A DNA stretch of 64,000 nt from Pyxidicoccus fallax (GCF_012933655.1 NZ_JABBJJ010000004.1:47891-111890), one strand, 5' to 3'; positions 9,176 through 18,160 are shown, counted from the first letter of the stretch. The notes: a model not told the origin generated them from the sequence alone. Made by a program: numbers and translations.

Positions 9176-9191
9176 TGGTAACAAAATTGCA
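9176..9191 (+). promoter_or_regulatory. Candidate sigma-54 promoter upstream of the SGNH hydrolase
   Basis: The sequence TGGTAACAAAATTGCA keeps the invariant GG and GC dinucleotides at the required 10-base spacing and matches TTGCA fully, but departs from the -24 consensus at three positions. It lies about 214 bases before the SGNH hydrolase start and just after the DUF454 stop. A transcription start would be expected near 9203. No activator-binding site was identified. Confidence 0.35.
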
Positions 9192-9404
9192 ACAGAACAT
9201 CGGGCGAACAGGGCTGGGTTGAGGGGTGTCGACTTCTCCGGTCTCGCTGGCTTTTCCGCTTTGACATCGGAATCAACTTCGCGCTCAATGGGACGTCATC
9301 CGGAATGTCCGGATGACGGAGTAACCACCCCGAGAGGCCACTCCTCCTCGAGATGCCTCTCCAGTGCACGCCGGCGTGACGGACCTGCCGGCGGGAGGGA
9401 CTAC

Positions 9405-10163
9405 ATGAAGAAGCTTCAAGTCTCTGGTCGTGCGCGTCTGCTCCTGTTGTCACTCGCCGTTTCGGCCCCCGCTGTCCTCGCTGGCTGTGGCCTCGGGCAG
9501 CTCATGAGCGCTCCGTGGATTCCCGATGCGGACAACGACAACGTCGTGTTCCTGGGCGACTCGATTTTCGCGCTCTCGGGGGACATCCAGAAGGCAATCC
9601 ACATCGAGGCGGGCGGGACGTTCCGCAACTACACGACCTCCGGCGCGGAGCTGGAGGGCGGGGTCATCACCCCCTCCATCCGTGGGCAGTTCGAGCTCGC
9701 CGAGAGCGCCAATCCGAACAGCCGCATCGTGGTGATGGACGGCGGAGGAAACGACATCCTCATCCCCACCATCGCGCTCGCCGACCCCTACGACTGCAAG
9801 ACGCAGTGGTACGAGTTCGGCCGCCTCTCGCAGAGCTGCCGGGACTACATCGATGACATCTACGTCGACGGGGCGGACCTGCTGAACGACATGGCGGCCA
9901 GCGGCGTCACCGACATCGTCTACCTCGGCTACTACTACACGAAGGCTGGGCTCCTCGGCGCCGACGACCTCGACGAGGCCGTCGACTACGGAGACCAGAT
10001 TCTGGCCACGGCGTGCTCGAACTCCGTCGTCGACTGCTCGTTCGTCGATCCGCGGCCGGTGGTGACCAACGCCGACGTCAAGTCCGACGGCGTCCACCCG
10101 ACGACCTCGGGCTCGAACAAGATCGCCGGGCTCATCTGGGCCGAGCTGGAGCCGCGACTCTGA
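9405..10163 (+). CDS. Secreted SGNH/GDSL hydrolase lipoprotein
   Basis: The ATG at 9405 follows GGGAGGGACTAC, a good ribosome-binding site. The 252-residue product begins with a signal peptide and lipobox (AVLAGC). SGNH blocks are visible: block I VVFLGDSI with nucleophile Ser53, a GGGND segment (block III type) and block V SDGVHPTTSG with Asp228 and His231. It probably cleaves esters in the envelope or outside the cell; the substrate is unknown. Its stop overlaps the start of the following gene (TGATG), so the two are coupled. Confidence 0.88.
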   Translation: MKKLQVSGRARLLLLSLAVSAPAVLAGCGLGQLMSAPWIPDADNDNVVFLGDSIFALSGDIQKAIHIEAGGTFRNYTTSGAELEGGVITPSIRGQFELAESANPNSRIVVMDGGGNDILIPTIALADPYDCKTQWYEFGRLSQSCRDYIDDIYVDGADLLNDMAASGVTDIVYLGYYYTKAGLLGADDLDEAVDYGDQILATACSNSVVDCSFVDPRPVVTNADVKSDGVHPTTSGSNKIAGLIWAELEPRL

Positions 10164-10906
10164 TGCTCGGTCGGCGCGGGAGAATGTGGGTCCTCCTCGC
10201 GTCCGGCGCCCTGCTCGTGGCTGGCGCGATTCCCCTCTTTCGAGGCGGGGTCGCGCCAGTCGCGGCGGTGGGGGCGTCTCAGCCCGCTTCGGCGGCTCCC
10301 GGAGAAGCGCCACGGCGGTCCCGCGGTGAAGCTCCCGGACGGACGGAGAAGGACCAGGCCGGAGAGCTGGTCGCGCACCTGGCGCGGACGGCGGCCGCCC
10401 TCGAGCACGAGGAGGAGACGAAACGGCGAGAGCTCCTCGACGTGGACCCGACGCTCCCGCTGGAGGCGCAGCAGAGCGCGTTTCTCGACCGGCTGTCCGC
10501 GGCCGGCGGCGTGGACCCAAGAGCGCCGGACGCCCATCTGGTGCGGTCGCAGGCGACCGAGCTGTTCCTCCGGCTCGAACCGGTGCAGGCGCGCCTCGCC
10601 GCGATGCCGGTCGATGAGCGACGGGCCGCCCTCGCCGGCATCCGGCGGCGCATGGGCTACTCCGAGGAGATGATTGCCCGCAAGGCGGCGGAGGATGTGT
10701 ACCGGGACGCGCGTTGGGAGAACGGGCATGCGTACATGAAGGCGCGAGCGGAGCTGTTCTCGCGGCTCGAGCAGGGTGAAGCCCTCGAGGCCGAGCTCCG
10801 TTCCTTGCGTGAGCGGTACTTCGGACACGAGGCTCCGACCATCGCGCGCGAGGAGGACGCGGGGTTCTTCCGCTTCCAACGGCGTCGCGTCCTCGGCCGG
10901 AACTGA
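10163..10906 (+). CDS. Lipase-chaperone-like (LifO/Lif type) protein
   Basis: A 247-residue protein whose ATG overlaps the hydrolase stop. It starts with a membrane anchor (WVLLASGALLVAGAIPLF) and an Ala/Pro-rich spacer, then a helix-rich, charged region. The C-terminal part, with RRRMGYSEEMIARKAAEDVY and LRSLRERYFGHEA, resembles the extended helices of steric lipase foldases, which stay membrane-anchored in the periplasm and fold a partner lipase. Coupling to a secreted SGNH hydrolase fits this. The similarity is by eye only and the classical 'RxxxFDY' motif of foldases is not visible, so it may be a distant relative or an unrelated helical protein. Confidence 0.5.
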   Translation: MLGRRGRMWVLLASGALLVAGAIPLFRGGVAPVAAVGASQPASAAPGEAPRRSRGEAPGRTEKDQAGELVAHLARTAAALEHEEETKRRELLDVDPTLPLEAQQSAFLDRLSAAGGVDPRAPDAHLVRSQATELFLRLEPVQARLAAMPVDERRAALAGIRRRMGYSEEMIARKAAEDVYRDARWENGHAYMKARAELFSRLEQGEALEAELRSLRERYFGHEAPTIAREEDAGFFRFQRRRVLGRN

Positions 10907-10954
10907 GAACCGCCGGACCCCCATCCCCGCGCGAGTTCGCCGCGCCGGGTGACC

Positions 10955-12496
10955 TCAGGGCGTGGTGAAGATGGCGCTGAGCGCGTCGGCATGGGCATTG
11001 GGCAGGAGATGCCGGGTGGCGCCCATGCGACTCAGGTCGAGGAAGGGAGCATCAATGGCTGTCACGCGCAGGTAGTGGATGGCGCCCGGCGACAGGAGTC
11101 CGGGTGGCAGCCGAACCTGGGTGAGCGAGCCAGGGACGTAGACGTACCCCTTGATGACCAGTGAGCTGAACCTGGGCCCGAAGACCGTCACCCGATAGGC
11201 CGAGGGCGTACCCAGGGCCGGTGCCTGCCAGGCGATGACGGGGGTGAGCGAGCCCACCTCCCGCGACGTGCTGGCATCCATCCCGTCGAGGGTCAGCGAC
11301 CTGGGAGGAGACACGCGCGGACGCACGGGCCCGGCGACGAGGTCCTCCAGCCGCGCCTGCGTGAACAGGTTGCCCAGGACTCCATACGAGGCGCCATCCG
11401 GCGCGTCCAACCAGACCCGGAACGAAGACTGGGCGTAGCCCACCATTCCCCAGGAAGAAGGGTAGGGGGTGCCGTAGGACAGCGAGCGCGAGAAGTCGGA
11501 CGAGGTGCCCGGAGGCAAGGACAGGTGGAGTACCTGCTCCACGTTGCCCACCCAGCCATGGCTCAAGCCATATGCGGAGGGCATGACGTAGAAGTCGGGC
11601 GTGGCGGGCGTGGCCGTGGGGTGGACCTCCGAGGCATGGGCGGCGTACTCGGACAGGCGCCAGTCGAGGGTGAACGGTGTCTGGGGCACCGGCTGAAGCG
11701 CGCCGGTGACGCTCAGGGGCGTGATGCCGTCCGCCGTGTAGTCGAAGGGGGCCGTCTCCACGCTGCGCACCACGGTGCTGTACCCCAGCGCTCCGCCGTC
11801 CGGCAGGGTGCCCGCGTCGAGCTGGCTGAGCTGGTTCACGTACAGCCGGTCCCCCTTGGCCGCCTCGCAGATGGGCGTCGGGCCGGTCATGTTCCACATC
11901 TCGGCCGCGCTCGTGACGAGGCTCGTCTGCCCGGTGGGGACCTCCTCGTCGAGGAACAGCATGGCACCGAGGTTCACCTGCCCGGAGGCGAGCTGCAGGC
12001 TGGAGCCGGGCTCCGTGCTCCGCCGGTACGGCATCCACGGGGCGAGGTTCGTCACATGGATGTTCACGGGCGAGGTGCTCACGGGCGAGTAGACGGCGTC
12101 CGCCCGGCCGAGGTCGTGCGAATCGAGCTCCACCTCCCGCGCGTCCGTGACGGTGTAGGTGGAGCCGGTCTTCAGGTAGTACAGGCCCGGGGGCACGCCC
12201 GTGAACTGCCAGCCGCCATCCGTGGCCGCACCGGTGAGCTGGGTGAACGTCGAGCCGTTGGGGACGAGGAGCGCGAGATTCCTGCTCGACAGGTCGTTCG
12301 GCACCTCCGTGATGCCCCCCGCGGTGTGGAAGTGCGAGGTGCTCGTCACGAGCACCGTGCCGCCGTCGGTGGTCAGGCCCGCGCTGTGCGGCGAGCCCGT
12401 TCCGGGAGCCCACGACGCCTCCGGCTCTCCTCCAGCGCACCCCAGCCACGTCGTACACACAGCTGCCAGCAGCCAATTGTAGCAACGAGATTGCAT
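10955..12496 (-). CDS. Large lipoprotein of unknown function
   Basis: I start at Met 12496 because it begins a short signal with lipobox TTWLGCAG; a frame extension to 12520 adds a polar segment. The 513-residue product is Ser/Thr/Gly/Pro-rich and beta-strand-like throughout, with few charged helices. The C-terminal portion (SLTPVIAWQAP ... YRVTVFG ... LSPGAIHYLRVTAID) looks like a fibronectin-III-type fold. It is probably an outer-surface lipoprotein. No enzyme motif is visible. It is transcribed away from the GH13 gene. Confidence 0.7.
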   Translation of the reverse strand: MQSRCYNWLLAAVCTTWLGCAGGEPEASWAPGTGSPHSAGLTTDGGTVLVTSTSHFHTAGGITEVPNDLSSRNLALLVPNGSTFTQLTGAATDGGWQFTGVPPGLYYLKTGSTYTVTDAREVELDSHDLGRADAVYSPVSTSPVNIHVTNLAPWMPYRRSTEPGSSLQLASGQVNLGAMLFLDEEVPTGQTSLVTSAAEMWNMTGPTPICEAAKGDRLYVNQLSQLDAGTLPDGGALGYSTVVRSVETAPFDYTADGITPLSVTGALQPVPQTPFTLDWRLSEYAAHASEVHPTATPATPDFYVMPSAYGLSHGWVGNVEQVLHLSLPPGTSSDFSRSLSYGTPYPSSWGMVGYAQSSFRVWLDAPDGASYGVLGNLFTQARLEDLVAGPVRPRVSPPRSLTLDGMDASTSREVGSLTPVIAWQAPALGTPSAYRVTVFGPRFSSLVIKGYVYVPGSLTQVRLPPGLLSPGAIHYLRVTAIDAPFLDLSRMGATRHLLPNAHADALSAIFTTP

Positions 12497-12830
12497 GTGA
12501 GCCCCATGGGCAGGTGCCACGCTGAAACCAAAGAGTCAGTGTAGCCGAGGCTCTTCTCCTTTTCGAAGTGAGCGGTGGGCCGACGAGGCCTGCTGGCAGA
12601 TGCGGGCTGGCGTGCCCGACATGCTCCCCGACAGCCTGCATCCGGAGGGGCTCCTGCCGCTCCCGAGTGAGGCCCGCTACCCCGCCCGCCCAGCGGCGGG
12701 GTGGACGTGTGAGGTGTGGCGGAAGGGGGAAATGTTCCGGTGCGGGTCCGTGGTTCGGCGGCTGCCGCAAGCCGGGAGCACGCACGTGCCCCGCGAAACA
12801 CCCCTCCTTCCCAAGACAAAACGACGCTTC
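12497..12830. other. Divergent intergenic region (334 bases)
   Basis: This gap separates the minus-strand lipoprotein and the plus-strand GH13 gene and must hold both promoters. The GH13 reading frame stays open leftward to 12600, but that extension (start MRAGVPDML) has a composition unlike the rest of the protein and no ribosome-binding site. I see no small gene, sigma-54 element or repeat here. Confidence 0.5.
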
Positions 12831-15116
12831 ATGGAGCCCACGAAACACGCCCAGAACCTCGTCCTCCGCGACACCTCCGACGACACCTCGACCGGGCAGC
12901 AGGCGCCCGAGCAGGCGTCGAACGTCCTGTCCGCCTCCGTCCCGCGGCAGGGACCGGCCGGCGAGCCCGCGCGCCACGGCGGCCCGGACAGCGGTGTGGC
13001 TCACGCGCTCTTCGACGTGGAGGATGCCGAGCTGCGCATCCCCGGCAGCGGCCTGCCGGTGGGCTCGGTGGAGGCGCACTGGCTGCTGGATGAGGGCAGT
13101 GACGGCGTGGGGCGAGACTGGCGGCGCGAGGCGCGCCGGCTCTTCGCGGCACTCGATGGCGCGAGGAACGAGTGGTCGGACCTGGCGGCCCTCACCACCC
13201 AGGCGGACGCCCTGCGCCTGCTGTCGTGCGCGCGCGTCATCAACGCCTTCCGCACCGAGGAGCTCGTGGTGCGCTTCTACGAGCAGGTGCGCGCGGCGCG
13301 CGCGGCCCAGAGCGAGCGGGTGCGTGCCTTCTTCGACGCGCTCCCCGCCGACTGGTACACCGACTCCCCGCTCTACTACACCTACCCGCACTCCCTCGGC
13401 GTGCCCGAGGGGCAGGCGCGCGGCACCCTGTTCGACCTGGCGCGCCAGCTGCCCGCCCTGCGCGAGCTCGGCTACAAGAACATCCAGGTGCTCCCGCACT
13501 GGAGCCACGGCGGTGGGGACGGCGGCTACGACGTGTCTGACTTCACGGTGGACCCCGCCCTCGGCGGCGAAGCGGGCTTCCGCGCGCTGATGGACGAGGC
13601 GATGCGCCTGGGCATGCGCGTCATCACCGACTTCATCCCCAACCACGTCTCCGTGCGCCACCCCTGGTTCCAGGCGCTGCTCGCTGGCGACGAGAAGAAG
13701 CTCTCCTGGTTCCTGCCCATGGACGCGGTGGAGTGCGTGGGCAGCGAGACGGACCGCAAGGGCAAGCTGCGCGTGCTGCTGCGGAGCGCCTCGGGCACCG
13801 TGTCTCGCCCCTGGGCCATCTTCCCCCACGCCTCCCAGCGCAACCTCATCGACATCGAGGTGAACGGGAAGAAGCACCACCTCTTCCACTCCTTCTATCC
13901 CTTCCAGGTGGACCTCAACCTGCGCAACCCCGAGGTGCTCGGCGAGCTCTTCGCGGTGCTCGGCTGGGAGCTGTCGCTCGGCGTGGTGGGCAAGCGCACG
14001 GACGCGGCCCCGCACTGGTTCAAGGAGGAGGGGACGGACTTCGAGAACCTCGCGGGCACCCACGCGCTGCAGGAGCTCTTCAAGGCCTTCGTGCGCCACG
14101 TGGTGGTGGGCAAGGGCATCACCGTGCCGGAAGTGGGCGAGGGGCTGCAGGAGGCCTCCGGCTATTTCGGCCGCAAGGTCTCCCTGCTCGGCGAGCCCTG
14201 CCACACCGAGGGCGACGCCATGTTCGGCTTCGAGTGGAACTCCACCCTGTGGGCGCTGCTGATTGACGGGGACGCGGAGCTCTTCTGGCGCTTCGCCGCG
14301 CACATGGACGCGTACGGGGCGGACACCTTCTGGTTCAACATGGGGCGCCACCACGACGAGCTGCGCACGGACCTGATGCCCGAGGGCGTGCGCGAGCGGG
14401 TGACCGCGGTGCTGCTGTCGCGCGGGGCGGAGCTGTTCGCCGGCCGCGGGGTGGGCGGGCGCATGGCGGAATTCCTCGAGCGAGACCCCGAGCAGATTGC
14501 CAAGGCCTTCTTCCTCAACGCGCTGCCGCCGCGCGGCGCGCCCGTCACGTACTACGGGGACGAGGTGGGGGCGGTGAACCAGCCGCGGTACATGGCCGAG
14601 GAGCAGGCCCGCCGCCTGCCCATCCTCACCGCGCTGGGCTTCCCCACGGGCGACGGCTCCGCGGCGCTGGACCGGCGCGACATCGGGCGTGGCAGCGTGT
14701 CCATGGGCCAATTGGCCGCCGCTCGCGCCGAGGGCTACCTGCCGCTGCGCACCACGCGCGCGCTGAACCGGCTGTGGGAGCGGCGCGCCAGCTTGCGCCG
14801 CGGGGACGTGGCGCGGGTGGGCGACACGGGCGCGGACGTGCTCTCCACCCTGAAGGTGGACCGGCAGGGCGAGGACGCCCCGCTGTGGGCGCTGTGCAAC
14901 CTCACCGGCGCGCCGCGGCAGGTGACGCTGCGGGTGGCCGAGCTGCGCGGGGCGCTGAAGGCCGGGCGCCTGGGCCAGCCCTTCGGCCTGCGCGACGTGC
15001 TGGCGGTGGAGCGCGACGGGCGGGAGCCCTCCCTCCTGGTGGTGGAAGGGGACACGCTCACCCTCACGCTCGCCCCGCACGCGCACCTGCTGCTCGAGGC
15101 CGTTTCTCTCAGCTGA
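12831..15116 (+). CDS. GH13 alpha-amylase family glycoside hydrolase
   Basis: A 761-residue protein with a GH13 (beta/alpha)8 barrel. Region I is DFIPNHVS; region II KRTDAAP carries the nucleophile Asp391; region III TVPEVGEG carries the acid Glu434; region IV GRHHDEL carries Asp509. The barrel starts near the block with LGYKNIQVLPHWSHGGGDGGYDV. About 200 residues precede it, including a Glu/Arg-rich helical stretch, which is longer than in minimal amylases. An all-beta C-terminal domain ends in VVEGDTLTLTLAPHAHLLLEA. No signal peptide is present, so it is probably cytoplasmic and acts on glycogen, maltodextrin or trehalose-type substrates. The start is uncertain because no clear ribosome-binding site is present. 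Confidence 0.85.
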   Translation: MEPTKHAQNLVLRDTSDDTSTGQQAPEQASNVLSASVPRQGPAGEPARHGGPDSGVAHALFDVEDAELRIPGSGLPVGSVEAHWLLDEGSDGVGRDWRREARRLFAALDGARNEWSDLAALTTQADALRLLSCARVINAFRTEELVVRFYEQVRAARAAQSERVRAFFDALPADWYTDSPLYYTYPHSLGVPEGQARGTLFDLARQLPALRELGYKNIQVLPHWSHGGGDGGYDVSDFTVDPALGGEAGFRALMDEAMRLGMRVITDFIPNHVSVRHPWFQALLAGDEKKLSWFLPMDAVECVGSETDRKGKLRVLLRSASGTVSRPWAIFPHASQRNLIDIEVNGKKHHLFHSFYPFQVDLNLRNPEVLGELFAVLGWELSLGVVGKRTDAAPHWFKEEGTDFENLAGTHALQELFKAFVRHVVVGKGITVPEVGEGLQEASGYFGRKVSLLGEPCHTEGDAMFGFEWNSTLWALLIDGDAELFWRFAAHMDAYGADTFWFNMGRHHDELRTDLMPEGVRERVTAVLLSRGAELFAGRGVGGRMAEFLERDPEQIAKAFFLNALPPRGAPVTYYGDEVGAVNQPRYMAEEQARRLPILTALGFPTGDGSAALDRRDIGRGSVSMGQLAAARAEGYLPLRTTRALNRLWERRASLRRGDVARVGDTGADVLSTLKVDRQGEDAPLWALCNLTGAPRQVTLRVAELRGALKAGRLGQPFGLRDVLAVERDGREPSLLVVEGDTLTLTLAPHAHLLLEAVSLS

Positions 15117-15129
15117 CGTGCGCCCCGCC

Positions 15130-15166
15130 GAGGGCGCGGCCGCGAACCGGCCCTGGCCGCGCCCTC
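15130..15166 (+). terminator. Strong hairpin after the GH13 gene
   Basis: A perfect 12-base inverted repeat, GAGGGCGCGGCC (15130-15141) and GGCCGCGCCCTC (15155-15166), with a 13-base loop lies 13 bases beyond the GH13 stop. There is no following T run, which is common in high-G+C genomes. Confidence 0.7.
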
Positions 15167-15277
15167 CCAGGAGGTGCGCGGCAGGGGCGTGGCTCCTCCC
15201 GGTAACGACCAGGATTTGCCGGGGTCCCGTATCTCTCTTTGGCTATGTCAGCCAATGCTCATTCCAGGAGAGAGAGA

Positions 15278-15970
15278 ATGTTTGGAGCCGTGCGGATTTC
15301 CAAGCTCGTGACATCCCTTGCGTCTGTCATCGTCGCACTGGCCTCGGCCCCGGCTTTCGCCGGGACTGTATTCATCGACACGACGGCTGCCATGCGGAGC
15401 GCGGGAGGCTATCCCATCACGAACCGTGGCGACGTGAACTGGGCCTATGCGAACCGGAGCGCGGAGGCCGTGTGTGCCCAGTATGGCTATGCGCGAGGCC
15501 TGTACACCGGAGAGCAGTCGGGTGAGCTGATGGGCCTCCACTGCTTCACCCACGACATGGTGACCTGGCAGGACATCCCCGGCAGCGAGGCGCGGGCGTG
15601 GGCCCTGTGGCAGGGCAGCTCCACCTCGCTCGATTCGCAGGCGGCATTCAATGCGGGGGCCATCGCGGACAATGAGTGCAACTCCTTCTACAACACGGGG
15701 TTCTTCACGGGCCACCAGAACACGTCGGCGGACCTCATCGGACTCGTCTGCGTCCAGAGCCCCCACGTGGCGCCTCGCGGGGTCAACACCGATGACTCCC
15801 GGTTCCCGTTCCTCAATGGCATGAACCCGCCGTATGCCTCGTGGTGGCAGCTGCGCGGGGCCGCCAACCGGGTCTGCCAGCATTTCGGCTACTCCACGGG
15901 CACGATGGACACCTACGCCAACACCGGTGTCCCGTTCGTGCTGAACCTCGCGCTCAAGTGCATCTACTGA
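15278..15970 (+). CDS. Secreted protein with three Cys-containing repeats
   Basis: The start at 15278 follows AGGAG with 7-base spacing. The 230-residue product has a cleavable signal (LASVIVALASAPAFA). The mature protein repeats one pattern three times: an Ala/Asn-rich helix with Cys, an aromatic 'GYxxG' or 'YNTGFFTG' turn, and a 'GL.CF/C' strand (AVCAQYGYARGLYTGEQSG; NECNSFYNTGFFTGHQN; RVCQHFGYSTGTMD). Each copy carries two Cys, one early and one at the end, consistent with one disulfide per repeat. No family is recognised. Confidence 0.75.
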   Translation: MFGAVRISKLVTSLASVIVALASAPAFAGTVFIDTTAAMRSAGGYPITNRGDVNWAYANRSAEAVCAQYGYARGLYTGEQSGELMGLHCFTHDMVTWQDIPGSEARAWALWQGSSTSLDSQAAFNAGAIADNECNSFYNTGFFTGHQNTSADLIGLVCVQSPHVAPRGVNTDDSRFPFLNGMNPPYASWWQLRGAANRVCQHFGYSTGTMDTYANTGVPFVLNLALKCIY

Positions 15971-15981
15971 GCAGGGAAGAC

Positions 15982-16049
15982 GTCCTCGACGTCCTCATCG
16001 AGGACTGTGTCTGAAGTGGAGGAGGGGGCCCGCGGCGTCGGCGGGCCCC
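15982..16049. terminator. Two hairpins between convergent genes
   Basis: GTCCTCGA (15982-15989) pairs with TCGAGGAC (15998-16005) across an 8-base loop, and GGGGCCCGC (16025-16033) pairs with GCGGGCCCC (16041-16049) across 7 bases. They lie between the secreted repeat protein and the converging beta-helix gene and can serve both strands. Confidence 0.6.
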
Positions 16050-16083
16050 TCTTCAGGGCACCGCCACGCCATGGCACCGTGTA

Positions 16084-17463
16084 TCACTGCGTGGCGGAGT
16101 CGCAGTCGCCCGTGAGGTTGGCGGCGGGCTGGCCGTTGAGCGTGTTGCCGATGAAGACGTTGTCGGCCGTCACCACCAGCTCCACGCCGCCCGCGCCCCG
16201 GTTGCAGACGATGGTGCCCCCGGCACCGGACCGGTTGTTCACGAAGCGGTTGCGCCGCATCGTGACGGTGCGCGTGTTCACGTCCTCCAGGTAGATGGCT
16301 CCGCCGGGGCCGAGGACTGCTTCGTTGCCCTCGAAGAGGTTGTCCTCCAAGAGGTCGTTCTCCGGCTGGAAGTAGAGAATCGCGCCGCCACCGCCCAGGT
16401 CCACGATGCCCTGCGGGTTGGGGTAGGTGAGCAGCGGCCGGGGCTCGAGCGCCGTCGTGAGGTAGCCACGGTAGGCCTTGAGGGTGTTGTCGCGGAAGGT
16501 GTTGCCACGCACCACCGAGTTGCGGCCGTGGGTGATGCACAGCGCCCCGCCTCCGGCCATGGAGTAGGTATTGGGCTGGGCGAAGCGGTCGATGTCGACG
16601 AGGCGGTTGTTCTCGAAGACGGTGTTCTCGATGCGCGAGCCGTCCGTGAACATCAGGTCCAGTGCGGCGCAGTGGGCGGACGACTCATTGTCCCGGAACA
16701 CCGAGTTCGTAATCGTCACCGGGCCCGGGTAGTAGGCCCACATCGCGCCGCGCGTCCAATCGCGCTCCCCGTTGTATTGGTTCTTGCGCACCTTCTCGAA
16801 GACCATGTGCTCGAAGACGGGGTGGCCGGCGCCCACGGAGTTCTCGCCGTAGAAATTCACGCCCCACCAGCCATACGGGTTGGTGGACGTGAGCAGCACC
16901 GGCTGCTGTGCGGTGCCCTGAATGTGGATGGCGCCGTACGCACGCAGCTCCACCCGGCCCCGCTGATGGTTCATCACGCTGTGGGGAGAGGACGCGTCCA
17001 CGTCCGCCTCCGTCACCTCGGGGCGCCCACGGAAGTCGAGGATGACGCCCGGCTCCACCGTGAGGCGCTGGCCCCGTGGAATGGTGACGACGCCGTTCGC
17101 ATCCCCCACCACACGGTAGGGCGAGCCCGCCAGCGTGAGCCGGCCTGACAGCGTGCTGGTGACGATGGTGCCTCCGTCCGCCGGCACGGGGATGACAGGC
17201 CCCGCGTCCGCGCCGCCGTCCGCGCCCGCGTCGGCACCGGCGTCCGTGCCCGCGTCGGCGCCGGCATTCGTGCCAGCGTCCTCCGTGCCCGCGTCCTCCG
17301 TGCCCGCGTCCTCCGTGCCCGCGTCGGGCGTGAGGCCGGCGTCCTCGACTCCGTCCGGAGTGCCCGAGTCCTCGGGGCTGACGCCATCGGGCCTGGCGCC
17401 CGGGCTGGAGGAACAGGCCGTGACGAGCACGCCCAGGGCCACTGCGAGCAGGGAGGTGCGCAT
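16084..17463 (-). CDS. Right-handed parallel beta-helix lipoprotein
   Basis: I start at Met 17463, which opens a signal peptide with lipobox VLVTACSS; an upstream Met at 17508 would add 15 residues. The 459-residue product has an Asp/Ala/Gly/Thr-rich linker (about 25-85), then a beta-helix of repeated short strands with Asn ladders (VFRDN, VFENN, TFRDN, LFEGN, NRFVNN). The region VTIPRGQRLTVEPGVILDFRG resembles the entry of pectate-lyase-like or NosD-like folds. It is probably a surface lipoprotein binding or cleaving polysaccharide; no catalytic residues could be assigned. Confidence 0.78.
   Translation of the reverse strand: MRTSLLAVALGVLVTACSSSPGARPDGVSPEDSGTPDGVEDAGLTPDAGTEDAGTEDAGTEDAGTNAGADAGTDAGADAGADGGADAGPVIPVPADGGTIVTSTLSGRLTLAGSPYRVVGDANGVVTIPRGQRLTVEPGVILDFRGRPEVTEADVDASSPHSVMNHQRGRVELRAYGAIHIQGTAQQPVLLTSTNPYGWWGVNFYGENSVGAGHPVFEHMVFEKVRKNQYNGERDWTRGAMWAYYPGPVTITNSVFRDNESSAHCAALDLMFTDGSRIENTVFENNRLVDIDRFAQPNTYSMAGGGALCITHGRNSVVRGNTFRDNTLKAYRGYLTTALEPRPLLTYPNPQGIVDLGGGGAILYFQPENDLLEDNLFEGNEAVLGPGGAIYLEDVNTRTVTMRRNRFVNNRSGAGGTIVCNRGAGGVELVVTADNVFIGNTLNGQPAANLTGDCDSATQ
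17278..17322 (-). repeat. Three tandem 15-base units encoding EDAGT
   Basis: The unit GTCCTCCGTGCCCGC occurs three times without a mismatch, inside the linker of the beta-helix lipoprotein. Each unit adds the five residues EDAGT, so slippage would lengthen or shorten the linker without breaking the frame. Less regular copies (DAGAD, DAGTD) flank it. Confidence 0.9.
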
Positions 17464-17557
17464 GGCCCACCGCGTTAACACGACGCCTCGGGAGTCGGCT
17501 AGCTTCATGGATGGAGCCCGGCGGGGAAGGTAGTGAGGCTTTCTCGGGAGATGTCGC

Positions 17558-18160
17558 ATGAACCGACGAACCGCAATCCTTCTCATCCCCTTGTTTCTCG
17601 CCGGAGCGGCGCCGCTGGCCTGGGCCGGTGAGGCGTTGAACTGGCGCGGCGTGGCCTGGCCCGAGGACGTGACACGCGTCGAGGCCGCGGTCGACCGCGC
17701 GCGCGCCTTCAAGCCCGAACAGAATGACGATGCGAAGGCCTTCACCAGCGCACAGGAACTCCTGGCGCGTGCGTCCCAGCCCCGACCCCTGGGCGCCATC
17801 GAAGGGAACTGGCAGGTGCGCTCGATTCAGGTCGTCGCCCATGGGACCTACGCGTACCCGCGCTTCAAGGCCCGCATCGACCGCGATGGCGAGAACTTCC
17901 GCTTCGACAAACTCACCGGGTCGCAGCGGCGCGGTGGCACCCTCTTCCCGTTTGGCGATGGGCGCACCCTCGCGTTCCTCGGCGGCTCGCGGGTGAACGA
18001 CGAGCCTCACGTCCCCTATAGCCGCATCGGGTCGGAGCAAGCTCCTTCGCGAGCCGAGTCGGACACCTCCGGACGTCTCGTCCGGATTGGTGCGAAGGAG
18101 CTGCTGCTGATCCTCGATGCCAGCGACGGGGGTTACGAGCTGTACCACCTGCGTCGCTAG
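17558..18160 (+). CDS. Secreted DUF4893-like protein
   Basis: A 200-residue protein with a signal peptide (ILLIPLFLAGAAPLAWA). After a helical segment it has IEGNWQVRSIQVVAHGTYAYPRFKARIDRDGENFRFDKLTGSQRRGG, the core arrangement of DUF4893 proteins, where a small beta-barrel begins with 'G.W..R'. The C-terminus LLLILDASDGGYELYHLRR closes the barrel. The function of this family is unknown. GGGAG precedes the ATG. It is divergent from the beta-helix gene. Confidence 0.65.
   Translation: MNRRTAILLIPLFLAGAAPLAWAGEALNWRGVAWPEDVTRVEAAVDRARAFKPEQNDDAKAFTSAQELLARASQPRPLGAIEGNWQVRSIQVVAHGTYAYPRFKARIDRDGENFRFDKLTGSQRRGGTLFPFGDGRTLAFLGGSRVNDEPHVPYSRIGSEQAPSRAESDTSGRLVRIGAKELLLILDASDGGYELYHLRR

Noticed and set aside
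11052..15086. A 1344-codon open frame on the minus strand across the lipoprotein and GH13 genes
   Set aside because: It is antisense to two genes with clear motifs, rich in His/Arg/Gly/Ala low-complexity runs and without domains; such frames are common in high-G+C sequence.
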